From assembly GCA_964469555.1 (NCBI GenBank), contig CAYYAQ010000215.1, forward strand, positions 1 to 7,246: DNA of 7,246 nt, in the 5' to 3' direction. Shown here in pieces: positions 1 through 7,102 of this stretch. Source of the DNA: CAYYAQ01 sp964469555 (GTDB lineage Bacteria > Planctomycetota > UBA1135 > UBA2386). The position numbers were made by a program, and so were the translations under genes. Each line of letters starts with the position of its first letter. Positions within the stretch are counted from its first letter, which is position 1. Under the pieces are notes generated by a model. The model ran no database searches and had not been told where the DNA came from. It saw only the letters and a list, made by a program, of their open reading frames with translations.

Positions 1-204
1 AGGCTGTTCTTCAAGAACCTGTCGGTCATCGGCAGCACCATGGGTTCGCACGCGGATGCCCTGATGGTCATCGATCTCGTGGGTGGCGGAGAGCTGCAGC
101 CGGTCATCGACACCATCTTGCCGATGAGTCGGGTGCGAGAAGGGCATGAGAAGCTCGAGAATCGCGGCGTCCTCGGCAAGATCGTGCTGGAGCCGACGGC
201 ATGA
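1..204 (+). CDS. C-terminal end of a medium-chain dehydrogenase/reductase (zinc-type alcohol dehydrogenase or quinone reductase-like), partial
   Basis: The reading frame is open from base 1 to a TGA at 202-204 and gives the last 67 residues of a protein whose start lies outside the window. The stretch FFKNLSVIGSTMGSHAD, then ELQPVIDTILPMSRV, then a 'HEKLENRGVLGKIVLEP'-type ending is the usual C-terminus of MDR-superfamily NAD(P)H-dependent oxidoreductases. In that family this part closes the Rossmann domain and returns to the GroES-like catalytic domain. The diagnostic N-terminal zinc ligands and cofactor loop are not visible, so alcohol dehydrogenase, quinone reductase and acyl-CoA reductase cannot be told apart. 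The stop overlaps the next gene's ATG (ATGA), which suggests translational coupling and a role in the same acyl-CoA pathway; that role is inferred from position only. Confidence 0.85.
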   Translation, partial: RLFFKNLSVIGSTMGSHADALMVIDLVGGGELQPVIDTILPMSRVREGHEKLENRGVLGKIVLEPTA

Positions 205-968
205 GCGATACTAGAAAGATCCTGATCGAGAAGCGCGGCGAGATCGCCATCCTCACTCTCAACGCGCCCGAAAAGCGCAACGCCATCGATCTGGAGATGG
301 TGAACGGGTTGCACGCAGCGCTTGATGAATTGTTGGCAGCCGACGATGTGTCGGTTCTCGTATTGATCGGTGCCGGCGACAGGGCATTCGCGGCGGGCGC
401 GGACATCGCGCAGCTGAAAGAGCGCAAGGGTCCCGACGCGTTGGCCGCGATCAACTCCGCGATCTTCAAGCGCATCGACGACTTTCCGGTGCCCTCGATC
501 GCGGCGATCAAGGGCTTCGCGCTCGGCGGCGGCTGCGAGCTCGCCATCGCGTGTGACCTGCGCGTAGCCGGAACGTCGGCGAAGATGGGGCAACCCGAAG
601 TCGGGCTCGGCATCATCCCCGCGGCTGGCGGCACCTATCGCTTGCCCCGACTCGTGGGATTGGGGAAGGCCCGCGAGTTGATCTACACGGGCCGCATCAT
701 CGATGCGCAGGAGTGTCTCCGCATCGGCTTGGTCAACGACGTCGTCGACGACGACAAGGTGTTGGCCCGCGCATTGGAGATCGCCGGCGAAATCGCCTCC
801 CGCGGCAGGCTCGCGGTGCGCCTGGCGAAGGCGACGATGAACGCGTTGTCTCGACCGGGCGAGGCCGCTGCGGTCAGCATGGAGAGCATCGCGCAGTCGA
901 TTCTGTTCGACAGCGAAGACAAGCACGCGCGGATGCAGGCGTTCCTTGATCGAAAGAAGAAGCAGTAG
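201..968 (+). CDS. Enoyl-CoA hydratase/isomerase (crotonase family)
   Basis: This 255-residue protein has the normal length for a single-domain crotonase, a cytoplasmic enzyme that hydrates trans-2-enoyl-CoA to (3S)-3-hydroxyacyl-CoA. The early motif LNAPEKRNAI (20-29), the CoA-binding AAGADI (64-69) and the oxyanion-hole GGG (109-111) are all present. Both glutamates used by true hydratases are there: E113 in GGGCELAIACD and E133 in GQPEVGLGIIP. This favours hydratase over isomerase or decarboxylase members that lack one of them. The C-terminus has the usual helix ending FLDRKKKQ. The ATG at 201 overlaps the preceding stop, and GGAG at 189-192 lies 8 nt upstream as a ribosome binding site. 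The next gene encodes the following step of beta-oxidation. The physiological substrate (fatty, branched, aromatic or C4) cannot be read from sequence. Confidence 0.95.
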   Translation: MSDTRKILIEKRGEIAILTLNAPEKRNAIDLEMVNGLHAALDELLAADDVSVLVLIGAGDRAFAAGADIAQLKERKGPDALAAINSAIFKRIDDFPVPSIAAIKGFALGGGCELAIACDLRVAGTSAKMGQPEVGLGIIPAAGGTYRLPRLVGLGKARELIYTGRIIDAQECLRIGLVNDVVDDDKVLARALEIAGEIASRGRLAVRLAKATMNALSRPGEAAAVSMESIAQSILFDSEDKHARMQAFLDRKKKQ

Positions 969-980
969 AAGGACAGCGAC

Positions 981-1844
981 ATGACCGACCCTGTTTTTGC
1001 AAACGTCACCGTTTTCGGTTCCGGCACGATGGGATCCGGCATCGCCCAGATCTGCTCGCAGGCAGGCTCGAAGGTCGCGCTGTTCGATATCGGCCAGGAC
1101 CTGCTCGACACGGGCATGGGTCGATTGGGTGCGTTCCTCGAGAAGGGCGTGGCGAAAGGCAAGATGGCGCAAGATGAAGCCGACGCCGTGCTCGCGCGCG
1201 TCACGCCCACCGTCGACTTCGACGCCGCGGTTGCGGAGGCGGACCTCGTGATCGAGGCCATTCCCGAGAGACTCGATCTCAAGCAGAAGATGTTTCGCGA
1301 CACCGCCGAGAAGGTGTCGGCGAAGACGGTGCTAGCGACGAACACCTCGTCCCTCTCGCTGGCGAGGATTTTTGACGGGATCCCGCAGCCCGCGCGCTGC
1401 ATCGGCACCCACTTCTTCAACCCGCCGCCGATCATGCCGTTGCTGGAGATCGTGCGCGCGACCGGCACCGATGACTCGACAGTCGATCGCGTGCTCGAGT
1501 ACGCGAAGCAACTCCGCAAGGAGCCGATCGTCGTCAAGGACAGCCCCGGCTTCGCGACGAGTCGCCTCGGTGTCGTTCTCGGCTTGGAAGCGATCCGCAT
1601 GGTCGAAGCCGGCGTCGCCTCGCCCGAGGACATCGACAAGGCGATGGAGTTGGGCTACCGCCATCCGATGGGGCCGCTCAGGCTGACCGACCTCGTCGGG
1701 CTGGACGTCCGCATGGCGATCGCCGACTACCTGCGCGAAGAGCTGGACAGCCCCGCGTTCCGAGTGCCGACGCTCATGCGCGAGATGGTCGAGCGCGGCG
1801 AGACCGGCAAGAAGTCGGGCAAGGGCTTCTACGACTGGGGTTAG
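981..1844 (+). CDS. 3-hydroxyacyl-CoA dehydrogenase (3-hydroxybutyryl-CoA dehydrogenase-like)
   Basis: This 287-residue protein matches the length of stand-alone short-chain L-3-hydroxyacyl-CoA dehydrogenases, which oxidise 3-hydroxyacyl-CoA to 3-ketoacyl-CoA with NAD+. The N-terminal Rossmann domain starts with FGSGTMGSGIAQ (12-23), and D36 at the end of beta-2 indicates NAD preference. The catalytic dyad is visible as H144 in GTHFFNPPP and E156 in PLLEIV, with S123 in ATNTSSLS as the substrate-contacting serine. The C-terminal dimerisation domain has RHPMGPLRLTDLVGLD and ends GKKSGKGFYDWG, both typical. The position that is Asn in the best-studied enzymes (SPGFxxNR) is Ser194 here (SPGFATSR); I recall the SR form from a bacterial subgroup, so activity is probably retained. 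AAGGA at 969-973, 7 nt before the ATG, is a good ribosome binding site. The 12-bp gap to the hydratase indicates one transcript. PaaH, Hbd and FadB2-type roles are indistinguishable. Confidence 0.95.
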   Translation: MTDPVFANVTVFGSGTMGSGIAQICSQAGSKVALFDIGQDLLDTGMGRLGAFLEKGVAKGKMAQDEADAVLARVTPTVDFDAAVAEADLVIEAIPERLDLKQKMFRDTAEKVSAKTVLATNTSSLSLARIFDGIPQPARCIGTHFFNPPPIMPLLEIVRATGTDDSTVDRVLEYAKQLRKEPIVVKDSPGFATSRLGVVLGLEAIRMVEAGVASPEDIDKAMELGYRHPMGPLRLTDLVGLDVRMAIADYLREELDSPAFRVPTLMREMVERGETGKKSGKGFYDWG

Positions 1845-1858
1845 CCGCGGCGGTCGGT

Positions 1859-2099
1859 CTACCTGCCGAGTGTCAGGTGCAGGGCGTTGCTGAAGTCGAC
1901 TCCGGTTGGGCTGTTCGGCGTCGGCCCGAGCCCGATTCGCGTGATCATTTGACTGATGCGCAGCGGCGGCATCGGTGGGGCCAACCGCGCGAGTCCGTTC
2001 TTGTTCGGAAGCGTACTCCGTGCCGTGAGCTTGAACGTGATTCCCAACACCGCCAACCGCCGTCGTGAAGCAGATCGCCGTCGAGCACAGATGCCGCAT
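1859..2099 (-). pseudogene. Small coding-like frame with a one-base frameshift; unknown secreted or membrane protein remnant
   Basis: I do not recognise this product. From an ATG at 2099-2097 the minus strand reads MRHLCSTAICFTTA with 12 of 13 third positions G or C after the ATG. That signal then collapses. Skipping one base near 2057 moves into a frame running to a TAG at 1861-1859 (LAVLGITFKLTARS... ending NSPTGVDFSNALHLTLGR). In that frame I count 53 of 65 third positions as G/C, against about 58% and 54% at first and second positions, the pattern of real genes in high-GC DNA. Joined, the pieces make about 79 residues with a hydrophobic N-terminal stretch like a signal peptide or membrane anchor. 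The ending NALHLTLGR resembles C-termini of larger secreted proteins, so an internally deleted relic is possible. It ends 14 bp from the convergent dehydrogenase stop. A real small gene with a sequencing error, or chance, are the alternatives. Confidence 0.35.
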
Positions 2100-2247
2100 G
2101 GTGTCACCGTCTGGCCCAATAACAGGCAAGCATACGCGACGCGAGGAGACGGGTAGGATTGCCGGTTCGGGCGGCTGTTTCGACGCGGAGAACGGCTTCT
2201 TGCACTCTCATCACATGAGCGGGGGTGGTCGGCGCTAGGATCGGGGG
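2100..2247. other. Intergenic region upstream of the peptidase
   Basis: This stretch separates the small minus-strand frame from the peptidase and would have to hold the peptidase promoter, since no co-directional gene lies close upstream. I find no convincing -35/-10 pair: TAGGAT at 2154-2159 looks like a -10 but has no matching -35 at the right spacing. The only clear signal is AGGA at 2237-2240, 7 nt before the peptidase ATG, which supports that start. Confidence 0.5.
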
Positions 2248-5124
2248 ATGCACCTCCGTCGCCCCCTGTGGTTCGCTTGCCTCGTCGCCCCCTTGCTCGC
2301 TGGAATCGGTATCCCTGCCCAGCAGATCACGTCGCCGAAAGCCTATATGGGCAAACAAATCGGCGCGGATGGCTTCCTCGCCAACTACACGCAGCTGCGC
2401 GGGTACTGGAAGAAGCTGGCCAATGAATCGGACCGGATGAACGTCGTCAACATTGGCACGACCTCGTACGGGCAGCCGATGGTGATGGCGGTCATTTCGT
2501 CGCCTGCGAATCTCGGGAAGGTGGACGAGTACCGCGAGATCGCCAAGACACTCGCACTGGCCAAGGGCTTGGACGACGCGCGCGCGAAGGTGCTCGCCAG
2601 CAAGGGCAAGGCCGTCGTCTGGATCGACGCGGGAATGCACGCGACCGAGTCCGTCGCCGCGCAGAACATCCTCGAGCTCGTCTACCGTATGGTCAGCGGC
2701 CAGGACGACGACACTCTGGAGATCCTGAAGAGCGTGATCCTGCTCGTGTGTCCCGCCAATCCTGACGGGATGGAGATGGTCTCGAATGGCTACATGGCGA
2801 CGGGCCGCGTCGGCAACCTCCCGGTGCTCTACCAGAAGTACATCGGGCACGACAACAACCGCGATTACTACATGGCGAGCCAGGCGGAGACCGAGGCGAT
2901 CAACCGCGTGCTCTACCGGAAGTGGTTCCCGCAGATCGTCTACAACCATCACCAGTCGGCGCCGCGGGGGACGATCATCTTCACGCCGCCGTTCCGGGAT
3001 CCGTTCAACTACAACTTCGATCCGATGGTCGTGCGTGGGATCGCGCTGGTCGCGAACCACATGACCAGTCGATTTTCGTGGGAGTCGAAGCCCGGCGCGA
3101 TCTCGCGGACCGGCGCGCGTTACTCGACCTGGTGGAACGGCGGGCTGCGGACGACGACGTACTTCCACAATATGATCGGGATCCTGACCGAGTCCTTCGG
3201 CAGCCCCAACCCGACGAAGTTGACGCAGAGTCTGCAGCGTCGCTTGCCCTACGGCGACTACCCGAACCCCGTGAAGTCGGGGCTGTGGCACGCGCGGCAG
3301 ACAATCGAATACCTGCAGACGGCCAACAAGGCGATCCTGTTGTTGGCGTCGAGGTATCGGAAGGAGTTCCTCTACAACATCTACCAGATGGGTCGAAACT
3401 CGATCCGTCGGGGGAGCGAGGACCATTGGACGCCGACGCCGAGGCTGCTCGCCGAGGCTCGCCGGCGCAGCGAAGCCGCGCGGGGTGCCGGCGGGAACAC
3501 CGGCGATGAGCAGGGCGAGGACGAACGCCGCGGTGGTCGGCGACGAGGAGGTGGCCGCGATCGCAGTGCAGGCGCCATGCACAAGGCCGTCGAGGACACG
3601 TTCACCGACCCGAAACTGCGCGATGCGCGGAGCTACGTGATCTCGGCGAAGCAGCTGGATCCATCCGCGGCGCGGCGGTTCGTCGGGATCCTGATCAAGG
3701 CCGGGGTCGAAGTACACAAGCTCACCCAGGCCGCCGTCATCGGCGGCAAGCAGTACTTGCCCGGTTCGTTCGTCGTGAAGTTGGCGCAGGCATTTCGACC
3801 GCATGCGCGGGACATGTTCGAGCCGCAGTGGCACCCGGACGGCGTCGGCAGCGGTGGTGAGCCGGTCGCGCCGTACGACAGCGCGGGGTGGACGCCGACG
3901 ATGCAGATGGGCGTCGAGTTCGATCGCGTCTTCGAATCGTTCGAGGTATCGCTGGCGACCGTGACTCTCGAGAGTCTCGCACGACCGACCGCGGGGAAGG
4001 TGACCCATGGTCGGGCCGGTTACTTGCTGCGGGCTGGCGACTCGAACAGCTTCACGTGCATCAACAGATTGATGGAACGGAAAGAGAAGGTGTTCTGCCT
4101 GAGGAAGGACAAGAAGCTCGGTCGGCATTCCTTTCCGAAGGGGACCTACTTCATCTCGCGCGGGAAGGACACCGCTGCTGTCGTCGACACCATGGCGAAG
4201 AGCCTCGGCCTCGATTTCTTTGGGGTCGATGGCAAACCAGGCGTGCCGGGGTTGGCGCTCGGCCCGATTCGCGTCGGCTTGTTCGATGTCTACGGCGGAA
4301 ACATGGCGACCGGATGGACCCAGTGGCTGTTGGAGCAGCACGAATTCCCGGTGCAGCTCGTGTTCGGCGACCGTGTGCAGGCGGGCGACCTGCGCAAGGA
4401 CTTCGACGTGTTGATCTTCCAGACCGGATTGCCGGATCCGGGCGGTCGCGGTCGGATCCGACGAGCCTTGCGCCGCGGGCGGCCCAATCGCGGGAGTGAT
4501 GAACGCCTCGACAGCCTGGTGAAGGCCTTGCCGCCGTTCGAGGATTGGTCGAACGTCAAGGCTCGTCGCGTCCGGTTGACCAAGGAAAAGGCCGTGCCGG
4601 CGCTCGAGGCCTTCGTGACCGATGGTGGCGTGTTGGTCGCGGTCGGTTCGCAGTCGGTGTCGGCGGCGCGCCTGTTCAAGTTGCCGGTCAAGGACGGCGT
4701 GCTCGTGCGGGACAAGGTGACGAGCAAGGAGCGCGAGGCGACCCGCAAGGATTTCTTCATCCCCGCATCGCTGATGCGGATGACGGCGTCGGACGCCAGC
4801 ATGATCACGACGGGAATACCCTCGAGCCTTACCGGCATGTTCCGGCGCAGCGCGGTATTCCAGGTTCGCGACTCGAAGCGCGTGAAGGTTCTCTTGCGCT
4901 TCCCGGAGACCGGCGGCGATCTACTCGCGAGTGGTTGGGCTATCGGCGCGGAGCTGCTGCGCGGCAAGGCTGCCGCGCTCGAAGCCACCGTCGGCAAAGG
5001 CAAGGTCTACCTGTTCGGTATCGACGCGGCGTACCGCGGTCAGCCGCAGGTCACGATCAAGATGCTCTTCAACTCGATCCTGCTGGGCGCCGCCCGGTCG
5101 GTACCCTCGACCGAGGTGAAGTAG
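2248..5124 (+). CDS. Secreted M14-family zinc carboxypeptidase-like peptidase with C-terminal GATase1-like domain
   Basis: The 958-residue product starts with a signal peptide (basic MHLRRP, hydrophobic core to about residue 20, likely cleavage after IPA at 24), so it should act outside the cytoplasm. Residues about 40-380 form an M14 metallopeptidase domain. Zinc ligands are H131 and E134 (GMHATES, HxxE) and H234 or H235 in VYNHHQ. NNRD at 203-206 supplies the substrate-binding Arg, and E315 in LTESFG is the catalytic base, so an active zinc exopeptidase is expected; the substrate is unknown. Residues 402-441 are an Arg/Gly/Glu-rich low-complexity linker. A middle region (about 445-660) of unrecognised fold follows. 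Residues about 673-948 resemble the GATase1-like domain (IRVGLFDVYGGNMATGW, then LEAFVTDGGVLVAVG, then KVYLFGIDAAYR), with no cysteine and therefore no amidotransferase nucleophile. A second basic insertion occupies 726-750. AGGA 7 nt upstream supports the ATG. It stands alone and converges with htpG. Confidence 0.92.
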   Translation: MHLRRPLWFACLVAPLLAGIGIPAQQITSPKAYMGKQIGADGFLANYTQLRGYWKKLANESDRMNVVNIGTTSYGQPMVMAVISSPANLGKVDEYREIAKTLALAKGLDDARAKVLASKGKAVVWIDAGMHATESVAAQNILELVYRMVSGQDDDTLEILKSVILLVCPANPDGMEMVSNGYMATGRVGNLPVLYQKYIGHDNNRDYYMASQAETEAINRVLYRKWFPQIVYNHHQSAPRGTIIFTPPFRDPFNYNFDPMVVRGIALVANHMTSRFSWESKPGAISRTGARYSTWWNGGLRTTTYFHNMIGILTESFGSPNPTKLTQSLQRRLPYGDYPNPVKSGLWHARQTIEYLQTANKAILLLASRYRKEFLYNIYQMGRNSIRRGSEDHWTPTPRLLAEARRRSEAARGAGGNTGDEQGEDERRGGRRRGGGRDRSAGAMHKAVEDTFTDPKLRDARSYVISAKQLDPSAARRFVGILIKAGVEVHKLTQAAVIGGKQYLPGSFVVKLAQAFRPHARDMFEPQWHPDGVGSGGEPVAPYDSAGWTPTMQMGVEFDRVFESFEVSLATVTLESLARPTAGKVTHGRAGYLLRAGDSNSFTCINRLMERKEKVFCLRKDKKLGRHSFPKGTYFISRGKDTAAVVDTMAKSLGLDFFGVDGKPGVPGLALGPIRVGLFDVYGGNMATGWTQWLLEQHEFPVQLVFGDRVQAGDLRKDFDVLIFQTGLPDPGGRGRIRRALRRGRPNRGSDERLDSLVKALPPFEDWSNVKARRVRLTKEKAVPALEAFVTDGGVLVAVGSQSVSAARLFKLPVKDGVLVRDKVTSKEREATRKDFFIPASLMRMTASDASMITTGIPSSLTGMFRRSAVFQVRDSKRVKVLLRFPETGGDLLASGWAIGAELLRGKAAALEATVGKGKVYLFGIDAAYRGQPQVTIKMLFNSILLGAARSVPSTEVK

Positions 5125-5125
5125 A

Positions 5126-5148
5126 AGAAGGCTAGTCGACAGCCTTCT
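5126..5148. terminator. Hairpin at the convergent peptidase/htpG junction, possible bidirectional terminator
   Basis: AGAAGGCT (5126-5133) and AGCCTTCT (5141-5148) form a perfect 8-bp stem around the 7-nt loop AGTCGAC. The hairpin starts 2 nt after the peptidase stop and includes the last codons and stop of htpG. A hairpin at a tail-to-tail junction is the expected place for a shared terminator. There is no run of T on the + side and only a weak T/C-rich stretch on the - side, so intrinsic termination would be inefficient unless assisted. Part of the stem is also htpG coding sequence, so chance is not excluded. Confidence 0.45.
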
Positions 5149-7102
5149 GCATCAGCTTCGTGATCGAGCGGGCGAAGCTCGCGGGGTCGGAAGGCAGGTT
5201 GCCCTCGGCCACGAGGGCCTGATCGAACAGAAGCTGACTCCAGTCCTGAACGCCCTCGGCGCCGCTGTCGCTCTGGACCATCTCCTGGAGCTTCTTCACG
5301 ACCGCGTGGTCGGGGTTGAGTTCGAGGACCCGCTTCTGCACCGGCACGTCCTGGCCTGACGCGCGCAGTACCTTTTCGAGGTAAGGGCTCATCCCGTGTT
5401 CGTCCGAGACGAGGCACGCTGGCGAGTCGGTGAGGCGGTTCGTCATGCGCACTTCCTGGACGTGCTCGTCCAGATCTCCCTTCACCTTCTCGATCAACGC
5501 GGAGAAGAGCGTCGTCTGAGCCTCCATCTCCTTTTTCTCTTCATCGGAGTCCGGCAGTTTCAGAGATCCCTTCGCGGCGCTGACGAATCCCTTGTCCGCG
5601 AACTTCTGCAGAGCTTCGACGACCCACTCGTCGACAGCGTCAGACATGAAGAGCACCTCATTGCCGCGGGCCTTCAACGACTCGATGTGCGGGCTGTTGC
5701 GCGCCGTGTCCAGCGTCTCCGCGATGACGTAGTAGATCGACTCCTGGTCCTCCGGCATGCGGTCGACGTATTCCTGGAGCGAGGTCAGACCGTCGCCGTG
5801 GGAACTGGGGTAGCGGAGGAGCTTCGAAATCCGCTCCTTGTTGCCCTGGTCGTAGTGCACGCCTTCCTTGAACACGCGCCCGAAGTTCTTCCAGAAGGAC
5901 TCGAAGCGGTTGACGGTCGTCTCTTCGGCGTCGTCTCCCTCGCCGGTCGTCTTCGTGGTCTCGCCTTCTTCGGCGAGATCCTCGAGGAGCGACAGCGACT
6001 TGCCGACGACCTGCTTGCGGATGCCGGCAGTGACACGCTCTTGCTGGAGGATTTCACGTGAGACGTTCAGGGGGAGATCCTCGGAGTCGATCACGCCGCG
6101 CATGAACCGCAGCCACTCCGGAAGAAGCTCCTCGGCGTCCTCCATGATGAACACGCGCTTCACGTAGAGCCGCACGCCCTTGCTGCTCTTCGATTGGAAC
6201 AAGTCCATCGGCTGCTGACTGGGAACGAACAGCAACCCCGTCATCTCCTGGGTGCCCTCGACCCTGAAGTGTGTCGTCGCGAGCGGGTCCTCCCAGTCGT
6301 GAGACAGGTGCTTGTAGAACTCGTTGTAATGTTCGTCGGTGATCTCGCTCTTCGGTCGCGTCCACAGCGCGTTGGCGGTGTTGACGGTCTCCCATTCCTT
6401 GACGACCTCGGTCTTCGGATTGCCTTCCTCGTCCTTCTCCTCGCCGATGGGCTTGGTGCGTTCGACCTGCAGCTTGATCGGGTGACGAACGTAGTCCGAG
6501 TACTTGCGCACGAGGGTGCGCACTTCCCATTCATCGAGGAACTTTTTGTGCTCCTCCTTCAAGTGAAGAATGATGTTCGTCCCGCGAGCCTCGCGCTCAC
6601 TCTCCTCGATCGTGAAGCCGGTCTTGCCGTCGCTGACCCACATCCACGCGGAGTCCTCTCCGGTGGTGCGGCTCGTCACCGTGACCTTGTCCGCGACGAG
6701 GAACGCCGAGTAGAAGCCGACGCCGAACTTGCCGATCAGGTTGAGGTCCTTCTTGTCCGAGTCCTGACTCTCGATGGATTGCATGAGTTGTCGCGTACCC
6801 GACTTCGCGATCGTGCCGAGGTTGTCGACGAGTTCTTTGTGCGTCATGCCGATCCCGTTGTCGCGGATCGTCAGCGTGCCGGCGTCCTTGCCCGGGATGA
6901 TGTCGATGCTGAGTTCCTGCTCGTCGCTGAGCAGATCGTGGTCCGTCAGCGCCTGGAACGCGAGCTTGTCCAACGCATCGCTGGCGTTGCTTACGAGCTC
7001 CCGGAGGAAGATCTCTTTGTGGCTGTACAACGAGTTGACGACGATCGACAGGACTTCGCTGACTTCGGCCTGAAAGGGGTGCTGTTCTGCTTGCTGGGTC
7101 AT
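5132..7102 (-). CDS. htpG: Molecular chaperone HtpG (bacterial Hsp90)
   Basis: This 656-residue cytoplasmic ATP-dependent chaperone acts as a homodimeric clamp that remodels client proteins, usually with the DnaK system. The N-terminal GHKL ATPase domain is complete: E35 (catalytic) and N39 in LRELVSNASDALDKL, D81 in IRDNGIGMT, GTIAKSGT (96-103), the lid/glycine segment GVGFYSAF (127-134) and GTN (174-176). A charged linker (about 215-238) leads to the middle domain, which carries the ATP-contacting R349 in NVSREILQQ. The C-terminal dimerisation domain has LTDSPACLV and ELNPDHAVVKKL. It is about 30 residues longer than E. coli HtpG (624), mostly from an acidic Thr/Glu-rich insertion at 378-399. 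There is no eukaryotic MEEVD tail. The start matches the family N-terminus (MTQQAEQHPFQAEVSEVL), but the bases before it (ACCCCCC) hold no Shine-Dalgarno sequence. No CIRCE element is visible upstream. Confidence 0.98.
   Translation of the reverse strand: MTQQAEQHPFQAEVSEVLSIVVNSLYSHKEIFLRELVSNASDALDKLAFQALTDHDLLSDEQELSIDIIPGKDAGTLTIRDNGIGMTHKELVDNLGTIAKSGTRQLMQSIESQDSDKKDLNLIGKFGVGFYSAFLVADKVTVTSRTTGEDSAWMWVSDGKTGFTIEESEREARGTNIILHLKEEHKKFLDEWEVRTLVRKYSDYVRHPIKLQVERTKPIGEEKDEEGNPKTEVVKEWETVNTANALWTRPKSEITDEHYNEFYKHLSHDWEDPLATTHFRVEGTQEMTGLLFVPSQQPMDLFQSKSSKGVRLYVKRVFIMEDAEELLPEWLRFMRGVIDSEDLPLNVSREILQQERVTAGIRKQVVGKSLSLLEDLAEEGETTKTTGEGDDAEETTVNRFESFWKNFGRVFKEGVHYDQGNKERISKLLRYPSSHGDGLTSLQEYVDRMPEDQESIYYVIAETLDTARNSPHIESLKARGNEVLFMSDAVDEWVVEALQKFADKGFVSAAKGSLKLPDSDEEKKEMEAQTTLFSALIEKVKGDLDEHVQEVRMTNRLTDSPACLVSDEHGMSPYLEKVLRASGQDVPVQKRVLELNPDHAVVKKLQEMVQSDSGAEGVQDWSQLLFDQALVAEGNLPSDPASFARSITKLMQKAVD

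Noticed and set aside
201..1844. A split FadB-type fusion protein
   Set aside because: Both proteins have full single-domain lengths, their own good ribosome sites and normal termini. They are stand-alone enzymes, not halves of a broken multifunctional protein.
1845..1858. Intrinsic terminator after the dehydrogenase
   Set aside because: The sequence just after the stop is GC-rich (CCGCGG palindrome), but there is no stable hairpin followed by a T run.
683..2129. Minus-strand frames of 318 and 265 residues opposite the hydratase and dehydrogenase
   Set aside because: They have low-complexity Ser/Ala/Arg composition and cover two well-identified genes. Only the part inside the gap (1859-2099) has independent coding-like third-position bias, and that switches frame.
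2104..4341. 745-residue open frame on the minus strand opposite the peptidase
   Set aside because: It is a shadow of the peptidase gene. The product is Arg/His/Pro/Asp-rich with no recognisable domain, while the + strand frame carries intact M14 motifs and a signal peptide.
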